DNA from: Streptomyces sp. NBC_00557
GTDB taxonomy: Bacteria > Actinomycetota > Actinomycetes > Streptomycetales > Streptomycetaceae
Length of the DNA stretch: 64,000 nt
Assembly (NCBI RefSeq): GCF_036345995.1
Contig: NZ_CP107796.1
Location: 6,634,001 to 6,698,000 of the forward strand
Direction: 5' to 3'
The notes under the pieces were generated by a model. The model had not been told where the DNA came from and did no database searches. It was given only the letters and a program-made list of their open reading frames with translations. Position numbers and translations under genes: made by a program. Below, piece by piece: positions 23,121-31,894 of this stretch. The number at the start of each line of letters is the position of its first letter. The stretch's first letter is position 1.

Positions 23121-24350
23121 ATGCATGCCTGGCCCGCTTCCGAGGTCCCCGCCCTGCCTGGTCAGGGCCGCGACCTGAGGATCCACGACACCGCGACCGG
23201 CGGTCCGGTCACCCTCGACCCCGGTCCCGTCGCCCGTCTCTACGTCTGCGGCATCACCCCGTACGACGCGACCCACATGGGTCACGCGGCGACCTACAAC
23301 GCGTTCGACCTCGTTCAGCGCGTGTGGCTCGACACCAAGCGGCAGGTTCACTACGTCCAGAACGTCACCGACGTCGACGATCCGCTGCTGGAGCGCGCGG
23401 ACCGGGACGGCGTCGACTGGGTCGCCCTCGCCGAGAAGGAGACGGCCCTGTTCCGTGAGGACATGACCGCCCTCAGGATGCTCCCGCCGCGGCACTACAT
23501 AGGCGCCGTGGAGGCCATACCCGGGATCGTCCCGCTCGTGGAGCGGCTGCGCGACCTCGGCGCGGCCTACGAGCTGGAGGGCGACATCTACTTCTCCGTC
23601 GAGTCCGACCCGAACTTCGGCAAGGTCTCGCACCTCGACGCGGCCGCCATGCGGCTGCTGTCCGCCGAGCGCGGCGGCGACCCGGACCGTCCGGGCAAGA
23701 AGAACCCGCTGGACCCGATGCTGTGGATGGCGGCCCGCGAGGGCGAGCCCAGCTGGGACGGCGGCACCCTCGGGCGGGGCCGGCCCGGCTGGCACATCGA
23801 GTGCGTGGCCATCGCGCTGGACCACCTCGGCATGGGCTTCGACGTCCAGGGCGGCGGCTCCGACCTCGCCTTCCCGCACCACGAGATGGGCGCCTCGCAC
23901 GCCCAGGTGCTCACCGGCGAGTTCCCCATGGCCAAGGCCTACGTCCACGCCGGCATGGTCGCCCTGAACGGCGAGAAGATGTCCAAGTCCAAGGGCAACC
24001 TGGTCTTCGTCTCGCAGCTCCGCCGCGACGGCGTCGACCCGGCCGCCATCCGCCTCGCTCTGCTGGCCCACCACTACCGCGCCGACTGGGAATGGACCGA
24101 CCAGGTCCTCCACGACGCCGAAGCACGCCTCGCCCGCTGGCGCTCCGCCGTCTCCCGCCCCGACGGCCCGTCCGCTGACGCGCTGGTCGAGGAGGTCCGC
24201 GAGGCCCTCGCGAACGACCTCGACGCCCCCGCCGCGCTCACGGCCGTGGACCGCTGGGCCGCCCGGCAGGAGCAGGAGGGCGGCACGGACACGGGCGCAC
24301 CGGGCCTGGTGACGAGGGCAGTGGACGCGCTGCTCGGAGTGGCCCTGTAA
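23121..24350 (+). CDS. mshC: L-cysteine:1D-myo-inositol 2-amino-2-deoxy-alpha-D-glucopyranoside ligase
   Basis: The predicted protein has 409 residues and is a paralogue of cysteinyl-tRNA synthetase without the tRNA-binding domain. The HIGH-like motif is THMGHA (residues 51-56) after the zinc-ligand Cys43, and KMSKS lies at residues 286-290. MshC joins cysteine to glucosaminyl-inositol in mycothiol synthesis, the main thiol of actinomycetes. The start [10 protein letters not shown] is typical of MshC. A separate cysS is expected elsewhere in the genome. The position next to the conserved phosphatase/DUF3090/SCO1664 group supports the assignment over CysS. Confidence 0.95.
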   Translation: MHAWPASEVPALPGQGRDLRIHDTATGGPVTLDPGPVARLYVCGITPYDATHMGHAATYNAFDLVQRVWLDTKRQVHYVQNVTDVDDPLLERADRDGVDWVALAEKETALFREDMTALRMLPPRHYIGAVEAIPGIVPLVERLRDLGAAYELEGDIYFSVESDPNFGKVSHLDAAAMRLLSAERGGDPDRPGKKNPLDPMLWMAAREGEPSWDGGTLGRGRPGWHIECVAIALDHLGMGFDVQGGGSDLAFPHHEMGASHAQVLTGEFPMAKAYVHAGMVALNGEKMSKSKGNLVFVSQLRRDGVDPAAIRLALLAHHYRADWEWTDQVLHDAEARLARWRSAVSRPDGPSADALVEEVREALANDLDAPAALTAVDRWAARQEQEGGTDTGAPGLVTRAVDALLGVAL

Positions 24351-24393
24351 AGCCGTCCGACAACCCGAATCGGCACCCTCGGCGCGTCTGCAC

Positions 24394-24441
24394 CACGAAG
24401 AAGGGGCGTTTCCCGGCACCGGGAAACGCCCCTTCTTCGTG
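24394..24441. terminator. Bidirectional terminator between mshC and parJ
   Basis: A 23-base perfect stem (24394-24416 with 24419-24441) lies between two convergent genes. On each strand the stem ends in an AT-rich stretch. This is one of the strongest hairpins in the window. Confidence 0.88.
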
Positions 24442-24451
24442 CCTCGGCCGC

Positions 24452-25363
24452 TCAGTCCTCGGTGTCGTCCTCGTCGTCCTTGGAACCGCCGGGGGCAGGA
24501 CGCGGCTTACCGCCCGGAGGGCTGACGTCCCGCCGCCGCAGATACCGCTCGAACTCGCGGGCGATCGCCTCACCCGACGCCTCCGGCAGCTCCGCGGTGT
24601 CCCGGGCCTCCTCCAGGGTCTGCACGTACTCGGCGACCTCGCTGTCCTCCGCGGCCAGCTGGTCCACCCCCACCTGCCAGGCGCGCGCGTCCTCCGGCAG
24701 CTCGCCCTGCGGGATGCGCAGGTCCAGCAGGTCCTCCAGGCGGTTGAGCAGCGCCAGTGTGGCCTTCGGGTTGGGCGGCTGGGAGACGTAGTGCGGCACG
24801 GCCGCCCACAGCGACACCGCCGGGACGCCGGCGTGCGTGCACGCCTCCTGCAGGACGCCGACGATGCCGGTCGGGCCCTCGTACTTGGTCTCCTCCAGGT
24901 CCATGCGGCGGGCCAGGTCCGGGTCGGACGTCACCCCGCTGACCGGCACGGGACGCGTGTGCGGGGTGTCGCCGAGCAGAGCGCCGAGGATGACCACCAG
25001 CTCCACGCCCAGCTCGTGCGCGAAGCCGAGCAGCTCGTTGCAGAACGAACGCCAGCGCATGGACGGCTCGATGCCGCGGACCAGCACCAGGTCGCGCGGC
25101 TTCTCGCCGCCGACCCGCACGACCGACAACCTGGTCGTCGGCCAGGTGATCTTGCGCACACCGGCGTCCATGAACACCGTGGGCCGGTTCACCTGGAAGT
25201 CGTAGTAGTCCTCGGCGTCCAGCGCCGCGAACACCTCGCCCTTCCATTCGCGTTCCAGATGCGCGACCGCCGTGGAGGCGGCGTCGCCGGCATCGTTCCA
25301 GCCCTCGAACGCGGCCACCATGACTGGGTCGATCAGCTCGGGAACCCCCTCCAGCTCGATCAC
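24452..25363 (-). CDS. parJ: PAC2-family protein, ParJ-like
   Basis: The predicted protein has 303 residues. It has the PAC2 (proteasome assembly chaperone 2-like) fold signature, starting MIELEGVPELIDPVMVAAFEGWNDAG and containing VRKITWPTTRLSVVRVGG and SLWAAVPHYVSQPPNPKAT. The C-terminal 40 residues are charged and disordered. The S. coelicolor orthologue at the same place next to mshC is, as I recall, ParJ, which binds ParA and modulates its polymerisation during sporulation septation. The fold name does not imply a role in the Pup proteasome. The gene is separated from the upstream FadR gene by about 160 bases. Confidence 0.85.
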   Translation of the reverse strand: MIELEGVPELIDPVMVAAFEGWNDAGDAASTAVAHLEREWKGEVFAALDAEDYYDFQVNRPTVFMDAGVRKITWPTTRLSVVRVGGEKPRDLVLVRGIEPSMRWRSFCNELLGFAHELGVELVVILGALLGDTPHTRPVPVSGVTSDPDLARRMDLEETKYEGPTGIVGVLQEACTHAGVPAVSLWAAVPHYVSQPPNPKATLALLNRLEDLLDLRIPQGELPEDARAWQVGVDQLAAEDSEVAEYVQTLEEARDTAELPEASGEAIAREFERYLRRRDVSPPGGKPRPAPGGSKDDEDDTED

Positions 25364-25526
25364 CCAGTGCCTCCTTCCGACGTGCCCTCGCTTGACTCAC
25401 CAACCTTACGGCGTCCGGCGGGGGCGCCCGCAGCCCCCGTGCGTGGGGGAGTGACCGGATCACTGCCCCGTTCGCCAGGCCGGAACACCCCGCGGGACGA
25501 TCCGCCCGGCCTCGCCCCGGCCCAGC

Positions 25527-26198
25527 TCACAGCGTGGACCGCAGCCACTGCTCCACGCTCGCGATGTGCACGGTCGCCCAGGAGCGGGCCGCCTCGGCGT
25601 CCCGGTCGCGCAGCGCCGCCAGGATCGCCCGGTGCTCGCGCAGGGTGCGGCCGACCGCGTCCTCCTGGGTGAGGCCCCGCCAGATCCGGGCCCGCGTCGT
25701 CGGGCCCGACAGCCCGTCGAGCAGCGAGCACAGCACCGAGTTGCCGGCGCCGCGCACGATGCCGCGATGGAACCGAAGGTCGGCGGCGACCAGTTCCTCC
25801 ACCGACGGGTCCTCACCGAGGGCGTCCAACTGGGCGGTCAGCGCGTCCAGTTCGTCCTCGCCGATCCGCACGGCTGCCATCGCCGTCGCGGCCGGCTCCA
25901 GGATGCGGCGCACCGCGAGGAACTCCAGCACGGTGTCGTCGCGGTGGAAGTCCACGACGAAGCTCAGCGCCTCCAGCAGCAACTGCGGGTCGAGGCTGGT
26001 GACATAGGTGCCGTCGCCCTGCCGCACGTCCAGGATCCGGATCAGCGACAGCGCCCGTACGGCCTCCCGCAGCGAGTTGCGCGACAGCCCCAGCTCGGCG
26101 GCGAGTTCGCTCTCCTTGGGCAGCCGGTCGCCGGGCCGCAGCGCACCGGAGACGATCATGCCCTTGATCTTCTCGATCGCCTCGTCGGTGACTGCCAT
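25527..26198 (-). CDS. GntR-family transcriptional regulator, FadR subfamily
   Basis: The predicted protein has 223 residues. A winged helix-turn-helix (about residues 5-70, LPKESELAAELGLSRNSLREAVRAL, then GDGTYV) is followed by an FCD domain with metal-ligand pattern DLRFHRGIVRGAGNS and a distal EHRAILAALRDRD. The ligand is unknown. A 13-base perfect palindrome lies 22 bases before its start codon, which points to autoregulation. The neighbouring genes, parJ and glpD, give no clear clue to its regulon, and glpD is separated by a terminator. Confidence 0.88.
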   Translation of the reverse strand: MAVTDEAIEKIKGMIVSGALRPGDRLPKESELAAELGLSRNSLREAVRALSLIRILDVRQGDGTYVTSLDPQLLLEALSFVVDFHRDDTVLEFLAVRRILEPAATAMAAVRIGEDELDALTAQLDALGEDPSVEELVAADLRFHRGIVRGAGNSVLCSLLDGLSGPTTRARIWRGLTQEDAVGRTLREHRAILAALRDRDAEAARSWATVHIASVEQWLRSTL

Positions 26199-26215
26199 GA
26201 CCGGCCTCCCAGTGG

Positions 26216-26236
26216 CTCAGACATCGGATGTCCGAG
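26216..26236. promoter_or_regulatory. Palindromic operator upstream of the FadR-type gene
   Basis: GACATC-G-GATGTC is a perfect palindrome (26220-26232), extended by CTC/GAG arms to 21 bases with one mismatch. Size and symmetry fit GntR/FadR operators. It overlaps the expected promoter or start region of the regulator at 26198. Confidence 0.65.
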
Positions 26237-26298
26237 CACATTATGCGGGCCGCGCGGAAGGGCGATTCCCTGCCCGCGCCCTCCCGCTCCGGGCAGGA

Positions 26299-26335
26299 GA
26301 GAGGGGCGGCTCCATCGGCGGGAGCCGCCCCTCTC
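26299..26335 (-). terminator. Terminator after glpD
   Basis: A 15-base perfect stem (26299-26313 with 26321-26335, 7-base loop) lies about 90 bases after the glpD stop codon, ending the gyl operon transcript. Confidence 0.8.
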
Positions 26336-26421
26336 GTCGGTCCGGACCCGGTGCGGCGGGGTCCGGCGTCTCGGTGGCGGCCGGTCCCGGTCGGGGAGGG
26401 CGGACCGGCCGCCGCCGAGGC

Positions 26422-28038
26422 CTACTTCTTGTCGAGCAGGTCCTGGACCTTTGCCCTGACCTCGTCCGTGGCCAGGCCGCGGATGGTCAGCGTCGTCCTG
26501 CGGCGCAGCACGTCGTCCGGCGTCTCGGCCCACTCGTGGTCGCGGGCCCACACGACCTGCGCCCAGATCTCCGGCGCGTCGGGGTGCACCCGCTCGGCCA
26601 GTTCGGGGTTCTCGTTCGCCAGGCGGGCGATGTCGAAGGCCAGCGAGCCGTAGTGGGTGGCCAGGTGCCTGGCGGTGTCGGCGGCCATGCGCGGCCCGGG
26701 CGCCGGGCGGTCGGTGAGCAGCCGGTGGGCGACCGCGCGCGGGTTGGCGATGCCGGGCAGCGGCAGCTTCTTCGGCAGCGAGGAGATCGGCTCGAAGTCG
26801 TCGCCGAGCGGCTGACCGGGCAGCGACTCCAGCTTCTTCATGATCGTACGGCCGATGTGCCGGAACGTGGTCCACTTGCCGCCGGCGACGGACAGCATGC
26901 CGCCCTTGCCCTCGGTCACCACGGTCTCCCGCTTGGCCTTCGCGGTGTCGCCGGGACCGCCCGGCAGCACCCGCAGACCGGCGAACGCGTACGTGATCAG
27001 GTCCCGCTGGAGCTGCTGGTCGCGGACGGAGAACGCGGCCTCGTCCAGGATCTGCGCTATGTCCTTGTCGGTGACGGACACGTCTGCCGGGTCGCCCTCG
27101 TACTCCTCGTCGGTGGTGCCGAGCAGCAGCATGTCCTCCCAGGGGAGGGCGAAGGTGATGCGGTACTTGTCGATGGGCGTCGCGAGCGCGGCCTTCCACG
27201 GGGAGGTCCGCTTCAGCACCAGATGGGCGCCCTTGGACAGGCGGATGGACGGCGCCGCGTTCGGGTACTCCATCTTCCGCAGGTGGTCGACCCAGGGGCC
27301 GGTCGCGTTCAGCACCAGACGGGCGTCGACGCCGAACTCGTCGCCGGACAGGCGGTCCTTCAGCTCGGCGCCGGTGACCCGGCCCCGCGTGAAGCGCAGG
27401 CCGGTGACCTCGGCGTGGTTCAGCACGACCGCGCCCGCCTCGACGGCCGCGCGGACCGTCATCAGCGCCATGCGCGCGTCGTTCATCTGGTCGTCGCCGT
27501 ACACGGCCACGGCCTTGAGGTTCTCGGTGCGCAGCTCGGGCACGTCCTGCGCCGCCTTGGCGGGGGAGAGCAGGTGGCCCACGCCGTCGCCGAACGCGGA
27601 GAGCGCGGAGTAGGCGAAGACGCCCGCGCCGAGCTTCGCCGCGCCGTGCGGCCCGCCCTTGTACACCGGAAGGTAGAAGGTGAGGGGGTTCGCCAGGTGG
27701 GGGGCCACCTGGCGGGAGACCGCACGGCGCTCGAAGTGGTTCTCCGCCACCAGCTTCACCGCGCCGGTCTGCAGATAGCGCAGACCGCCGTGGAGCAGCT
27801 TGGAGGAGGCGGAGGAGGTGGCGCCGGCGAAGTCGCCGGCGTCGACCAGAGCCACCCTCAGGCCGGACTGCGCGGCGTGCCAGGCGGTGGAGATGCCCAG
27901 GATGCCGCCGCCGATCACCAGAAGGTCGTACGACGCCTTGGAGAGCTGCTCCCTGGTCTCGGCCCGGCTCGGGTTGGAGCCGGAGGCCGGGTGCGTCCCC
28001 AGGGCAGGCACGGAACTCAGGGTGGACTGACTGGTCAT
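26422..28038 (-). CDS. glpD: Aerobic glycerol-3-phosphate dehydrogenase
   Basis: The predicted protein has 538 residues. The FAD-binding motif DLLVIGGGILGISTAW lies near residue 40. It also has the family segments FAGATSSASSKLLHGGLRYL and AVYGDDQMNDARM. It oxidises glycerol 3-phosphate to dihydroxyacetone phosphate at the inner face of the membrane and passes electrons to quinone. It is the last gene of glpF-glpK-glpD, 41 bases after glpK. Glycerol induction through GylR is expected, as in S. coelicolor. Confidence 0.95.
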   Translation of the reverse strand: MTSQSTLSSVPALGTHPASGSNPSRAETREQLSKASYDLLVIGGGILGISTAWHAAQSGLRVALVDAGDFAGATSSASSKLLHGGLRYLQTGAVKLVAENHFERRAVSRQVAPHLANPLTFYLPVYKGGPHGAAKLGAGVFAYSALSAFGDGVGHLLSPAKAAQDVPELRTENLKAVAVYGDDQMNDARMALMTVRAAVEAGAVVLNHAEVTGLRFTRGRVTGAELKDRLSGDEFGVDARLVLNATGPWVDHLRKMEYPNAAPSIRLSKGAHLVLKRTSPWKAALATPIDKYRITFALPWEDMLLLGTTDEEYEGDPADVSVTDKDIAQILDEAAFSVRDQQLQRDLITYAFAGLRVLPGGPGDTAKAKRETVVTEGKGGMLSVAGGKWTTFRHIGRTIMKKLESLPGQPLGDDFEPISSLPKKLPLPGIANPRAVAHRLLTDRPAPGPRMAADTARHLATHYGSLAFDIARLANENPELAERVHPDAPEIWAQVVWARDHEWAETPDDVLRRRTTLTIRGLATDEVRAKVQDLLDKK

Positions 28039-28079
28039 GTCGGGTACTTACTCCTCGTCAGAGCTGTCTCGCGGGCAGC

Positions 28080-29618
28080 TCAGCTCTCGTCCTCGATCCA
28101 GCCCATGGTCCGCTCGACGGCCTTGAGCCAGTTCTTGTACTCACGGTCGCGGGTCTCCGCGTCCATGCGGGGGGTCCATTCGGCGGCCCGGCGCCAGTTG
28201 GCGCGCAGTTCGTCGGTGCTGGACCAGAAGCCGACGGCGAGGCCGGCGGCGTAGGCGGCGCCGAGGCAGGTGGTCTCGGCGACCATCGGGCGCACCACGG
28301 GCGCGTCCAGGACGTCGGCGAGCGTCTGCATCAGCAGGTTGTTGGCGGTCATGCCGCCGTCGACCTTGAGGGCCACCAGCTCGTCGCCGGAGTCCTTCAC
28401 CATCGCGTCGGCGATCTCCCGGGTCTGCCAGGCGGTGGCCTCCAGGACGGCGCGCGCCAGGTGGGCCTTGGTGACGTACCGGGTCAGGCCGGCGATCACA
28501 CCGCGGGCGTCGGAGCGCCAGTGCGGGGCGAACAGGCCGGAGAACGCCGGGACGAAGTAGGCGCCGCCGTTGTCCTCGACCGAGAGCGCGAGCGTCTCGA
28601 TCTCGGCGGCGGTGGAGATCAGGCCCATCTGGTCGCGCATCCACTGCACCAGGGAGCCCGTGACGGCGATCGAGCCCTCCAGGGCGTAGACCGTCGGCTG
28701 ATCGCCGATCTTGTAGCCGACGGTGGTCAGCAGACCGGCGTAGGAGTTGATGATCTTGTCACCGGTGTTCATCACCATGAAGGTGCCGGTGCCGTAGGTG
28801 GACTTGGTCTCGCCCTCGGAGAAGCAGGTCTGGCCGAACAGGGCCGCCTGCTGGTCGCCGAGCGCGGAGGCGACCGGGATGCCGCCGAGCAGGTCGCCGA
28901 GCTTGCCGCCGGTGACCTCGCCGTAGACCTCGGCGGAGGAGCGGATCTCGGGCAGGATCTGCATCGGCACGCCGATGGACTCGCAGATCTTCTCGTCCCA
29001 CTGCGTGGTGTGCAGGTTCATGAGAAGGGTGCGGGAGGCGTTGGTGACGTCGGTGACGTGCTTGCCGCCGTTGACACCGCCGGTCAGGTTCCAGATGACC
29101 CAGGTGTCCATGGTGCCGAAGAGGATGTCCCCCGCTTCGGCGCGCTCCTTGAGGCCGTCGACGTTGTCGAGCAGCCAGCGGGCCTTGGGCCCGGCGAAGT
29201 ACGAGGCCAGCGGCAGGCCGGTCTCGCGGCGGAAGCGGTCCTGGCCGACGTTGCGGCCCAGCTCCTTGCAGAGCGCGTCGGTGCGGGTGTCCTGCCAGAC
29301 GATGGCGTTGTGGACGGGCTCACCGGTGTTCTTGTCCCACAGCACGGTGGTCTCGCGCTGGTTGGTGATGCCGATGGCCTTGATGTCGTCACGGGTGATG
29401 CCGGCCTTCGCGACGGCACCGGCGACGACTTCCTGGACGTTGGTCCAGATCTCGTTCGCGTTGTGCTCGACCCAGCCCGGCTTCGGGAAGATCTGCTCGT
29501 GCTCCTTCTGGTCGACGGAGACGATACGGCCGTCCCGGTCGAAGACGATGCAGCGCGAGGAGGTGGTGCCCTGGTCGATCGCGGCGATGAAGGGGCCTGC
29601 GGTGTGGGCGTCGGTCAC
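28080..29618 (-). CDS. glpK: Glycerol kinase
   Basis: The predicted protein has 512 residues, the usual length for this FGGY kinase. The N-terminal phosphate-binding loop is [18 protein letters not shown], and C-terminal family motifs include [14 protein letters not shown] and [12 protein letters not shown]. It phosphorylates glycerol to glycerol 3-phosphate. The GTG start at 29618 is preceded by AGGAG at good spacing. It lies between glpF and glpD, with 64 bases separating it from glpF. Confidence 0.97.
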   Translation of the reverse strand: MTDAHTAGPFIAAIDQGTTSSRCIVFDRDGRIVSVDQKEHEQIFPKPGWVEHNANEIWTNVQEVVAGAVAKAGITRDDIKAIGITNQRETTVLWDKNTGEPVHNAIVWQDTRTDALCKELGRNVGQDRFRRETGLPLASYFAGPKARWLLDNVDGLKERAEAGDILFGTMDTWVIWNLTGGVNGGKHVTDVTNASRTLLMNLHTTQWDEKICESIGVPMQILPEIRSSAEVYGEVTGGKLGDLLGGIPVASALGDQQAALFGQTCFSEGETKSTYGTGTFMVMNTGDKIINSYAGLLTTVGYKIGDQPTVYALEGSIAVTGSLVQWMRDQMGLISTAAEIETLALSVEDNGGAYFVPAFSGLFAPHWRSDARGVIAGLTRYVTKAHLARAVLEATAWQTREIADAMVKDSGDELVALKVDGGMTANNLLMQTLADVLDAPVVRPMVAETTCLGAAYAAGLAVGFWSSTDELRANWRRAAEWTPRMDAETRDREYKNWLKAVERTMGWIEDES

Positions 29619-29682
29619 TGTGTGCTCCTGAAAGATCCGTAGTGAAGAGGCATGTCGTACGGCGCGAGCTTCGCGGTCGGGC

Positions 29683-30477
29683 TCAGGCGAACGCGACGTT
29701 GTATATGCCTGCCGCGATGGCGCCGCCGATCAGCGGACCGACGACCGGGATCCAGGCGTACGACCAGTCGGACCCCCCCTTGTTGGGCAGGGGCAGCAGG
29801 GCGTGCACGATGCGCGGGCCCAGGTCGCGGGCCGGGTTGATCGCGTAGCCCGTCGGGCCGCCCAGCGAGAGGCCGATCGAGACCACCACGAACGCGGTGA
29901 TCAGACCGCCCAGGATGCCGAGGCCGTTGCCCTTGTCGTTCAGGCCCTGCGTGAGGACCGCGAGGATCAGCACGGTCGTGCCGATGATCTCGGTGGCCAG
30001 GTTCTGCGCCGCGTTCCGGATCTCCGGACCGGTGGAGAAGATGCCGAGGACCGGCCCCGCGCCCTTCTCCTGGGCCTCGACCGCCTTGGCCGTGGTGGCC
30101 TGCGCGCCGGGACCGCCGACGATCTCCTTGTCGGTGAGGTGGGCGTGGAACTGGCCGTAGTAGGCGACCCACACCAGGGCCGCGCCGATCATCGCGCCGA
30201 GCAGCTGGCCGGCGAGATAGACCGGGACGTTGCTCCAGTCGTTGTTCTTGATCGCCAGGGCGACGGTGACGGCGGGGTTGAGATGTGCGCCGGAGAGCGG
30301 TCCTGAGATGTAGACGGCCGTCATGACGGCGAAGCCCCACCCGAAGGCGATGGCGAGCCAGCCGGCGTTACGGGCCTTGGAGGCCTTCAGCGTGACGGCC
30401 GCGCAGACGCCGCCGCCGAGCAGGATGAGTATGGCGGTACCGATGGTCTCGCCGATGAAGATGTCGGAGCTGGACAC
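29683..30477 (-). CDS. glpF: Glycerol uptake facilitator (aquaglyceroporin)
   Basis: The predicted protein has 264 residues and six membrane helices. Two NPA boxes are present, HLNPAVT and INPARD. The Asp after the second box, typical of glycerol facilitators rather than water-only aquaporins, is present. An insert between helices 3 and 4 (about [22 protein letters not shown]) is rich in charged residues. It admits glycerol, which GlpK then traps by phosphorylation. It is the first structural gene of the operon and lies downstream of gylR on the same strand. Confidence 0.95.
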   Translation of the reverse strand: MSSSDIFIGETIGTAILILLGGGVCAAVTLKASKARNAGWLAIAFGWGFAVMTAVYISGPLSGAHLNPAVTVALAIKNNDWSNVPVYLAGQLLGAMIGAALVWVAYYGQFHAHLTDKEIVGGPGAQATTAKAVEAQEKGAGPVLGIFSTGPEIRNAAQNLATEIIGTTVLILAVLTQGLNDKGNGLGILGGLITAFVVVSIGLSLGGPTGYAINPARDLGPRIVHALLPLPNKGGSDWSYAWIPVVGPLIGGAIAAGIYNVAFA

Positions 30478-30606
30478 CCGCGACTCCTTTGTCCTTCGTC
30501 CAGGGGTAGCCGAACCCCGGGTCCCTCCGGTGGTTCTGGCGCCCTCGGGGGGTGAGAGCGATGCCGGCCCTTGGCGTTGTCACACTCTAGCGCTTATTGC
30601 CGTTAG

Positions 30607-30625
30607 GTGTTCGACAATGCCGACC
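30607..30625. promoter_or_regulatory. Candidate GylR operator upstream of glpF
   Basis: GTGTTCGACAATGCCGACC matches, at 17 of 19 positions, the reverse complement of a site before gylR (31655-31673). IclR-type regulators bind such imperfect inverted repeats. The repeat of the site before both transcription units supports it; binding is inferred. Confidence 0.6.
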
Positions 30626-30670
30626 GATGGACGGGAGTCTCGCTTCGGCCTCACGCAGGAGTCAAGGGTT

Positions 30671-30686
30671 CTGTTATCGAAAACAG
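30671..30686. promoter_or_regulatory. Partial palindrome in the gyl intergenic region
   Basis: CTGTT-A-TCGA-A-AACAG has perfect 5-base arms around a TCGA core. It lies about 45 bases upstream of the candidate GylR site on the transcribed strand. It could be a second regulator site, for instance for carbon catabolite control; no such assignment can be made from sequence alone. Confidence 0.4.
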
Positions 30687-30772
30687 GATCGTTATTGATC
30701 GTCGGCGGTTATCACTCTTCGCCCCTTGACATGGCATTTAGCCCATTTTGTCCACATCAGGGTAGGGCGAGA

Positions 30773-30798
30773 ACCGGAACGCCGCCCGGCGTTCCGGT
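30773..30798 (-). terminator. Possible terminator after gylR
   Basis: A 12-base inverted repeat (30773-30784 with 30787-30798) lies about 40 bases after the gylR stop codon. The minus-strand continuation has only a short T-rich stretch, so read-through into glpF is possible. Confidence 0.6.
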
Positions 30799-30834
30799 CG
30801 TACCGCAGCAGGTCCCGGGCCCTCCGGGGACCGC

Positions 30835-31599
30835 TCAGAACCGGCCCGCGCCGAGGTCCCTGGAGACTGCGCGGGCGCAGTCGCGCACGGCCGCGATCAG
30901 CTCGGGGCGCAGCTGCCCGTCCCGGCACAGCCGTTCCACCGCGCCCGTGATGCCCACCGCGCCCACCGGCATGCGGCGCCGGTCGTGGATGGGGGCCGCG
31001 ACGGACGCCACGCCCTCCCAGGTCTCCTCGATGTCGGCGGCGTAGCCCCGGGCGCGCGTGAGGTCCAGCAGGTGCTCGAACTCCTCGGGGTCGCACACCG
31101 TGCGGTCCGTGAACGGCTTGCGGTCCGACTCCAGCGCCTCGCTGTGCGCCACCGGGTCGTAGGCCGAGAGCACCTTGCCCAGTGCCGTGGAGTGCAGCGG
31201 CTGCATCGCGCCGATCTCCAGCACCTGCCGGCTGTCGTCCGGCCGGAAGACGTGGTGCACGATCAGCACGCCCTGCTGGTGCACCACCCCCAGGTAGACG
31301 CTCTCCCCGCTGGAGCGGGCCAGGTCGTCCGTCCACACCAGCGCCCGCGCCCGCAGCTCGTGCACGTCCAGGTACGTGGTGCCCAGGCGCAGCAGCTCCG
31401 CGCCCAGCTGGTAGCGCCCGGAGGCGTCGTCCTGCTCCACGAACCCCTCCTGCTGGAGGGTGCGCAGGATGCCGTGGGCGGTCCCCTTGGCGAGGCCCAG
31501 CGAGGAGGCGATGTCCGACAGACCGAGCCGCCGCTCGCCGCCCGCGAGCAGCCGCAGCATCGCGGCCGCCCGTTCGAGCGACTGGATGTTCCGTGCCAT
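30835..31599 (-). CDS. gylR: IclR-family glycerol operon regulator
   Basis: The predicted protein has 254 residues. An N-terminal winged helix-turn-helix (about residues 20-60, LSDIASSLGLAKGTAHGILRTL) is followed by an IclR effector domain with HSTALGKVLSAYDP and the ligand-pocket segment GYAADIEETWEGVASVAAPI. Position directly upstream of glpFKD and sequence identify it as GylR, the glycerol-responsive repressor described in S. coelicolor. It likely represses its own promoter and the glpF promoter. The effector is thought to be glycerol 3-phosphate. Confidence 0.94.
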   Translation of the reverse strand: MARNIQSLERAAAMLRLLAGGERRLGLSDIASSLGLAKGTAHGILRTLQQEGFVEQDDASGRYQLGAELLRLGTTYLDVHELRARALVWTDDLARSSGESVYLGVVHQQGVLIVHHVFRPDDSRQVLEIGAMQPLHSTALGKVLSAYDPVAHSEALESDRKPFTDRTVCDPEEFEHLLDLTRARGYAADIEETWEGVASVAAPIHDRRRMPVGAVGITGAVERLCRDGQLRPELIAAVRDCARAVSRDLGAGRF

Positions 31600-31654
31600 C
31601 GCCGTCCTGCCTCCGTCCCCTTCGACTGCCGTACCGGCGCTTCGGTTTCACGCC

Positions 31655-31713
31655 GTTCGGCAATGTCGAACACTACCGGTCCATGCCGACCTCCCGCTAA
31701 TGGTCGGTCGGCA
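31655..31713. promoter_or_regulatory. gylR promoter with candidate GylR operators
   Basis: GTTCGGCAATGTCGAACAC (31655-31673) has GTTCG/CGAAC arms and mirrors the glpF-proximal site. A second inverted repeat TGCCGAC-N16-GTCGGCA follows at 31684-31713 and shares ATGCCGACC with the glpF site. Both lie 55-115 bases upstream of the gylR start codon. Confidence 0.6.
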
Positions 31714-31894
31714 CCTGTTACATCACCCGTGACCCGGCCGTGGCGCCAGGGTCACCCGCGTCCGCGTCGTGGACGCCGCTGCCCATCCAAGCCGACTCCC
31801 GGTTACGCTGACGCCGTGCGGCATCCCCGCCCGCCAGGAAACGTGCCCGGGGGCGCCGCATAGCCGACAGCCGTCGCATCTAGGGAGCCCCTTC

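Larger units (their letters stand above)
30478..30834 (-). promoter_or_regulatory. glpF promoter region (357 bases without a gene)
   Basis: This interval carries the gyl operon control region. It holds a candidate GylR site at 30607-30625, an AT-rich tract, a partial palindrome at 30671-30686, and the gylR terminator at 30773-30798. On the minus strand a TTGACT hexamer lies near 30660. No open reading frame with good codon usage is present. Confidence 0.65.

Noticed and set aside
23121..24350. Cysteinyl-tRNA synthetase
   Set aside because: The protein lacks the C-terminal tRNA-binding domain and carries the MshC-type N-terminus and gene context.
24452..25363. Proteasome assembly chaperone because of the PAC2 fold
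   Set aside because: The fold name is historical. The location beside mshC and the sequence match the ParA-binding ParJ-type protein, and the proteasome genes lie over 20 kb away.
31714..31894. Possible cobalamin or SAM riboswitch before metH
   Set aside because: The B12-box-like conserved core and the SAM-I/SAM-IV conserved segments could not be found by eye. A covariance-model search would be decisive.
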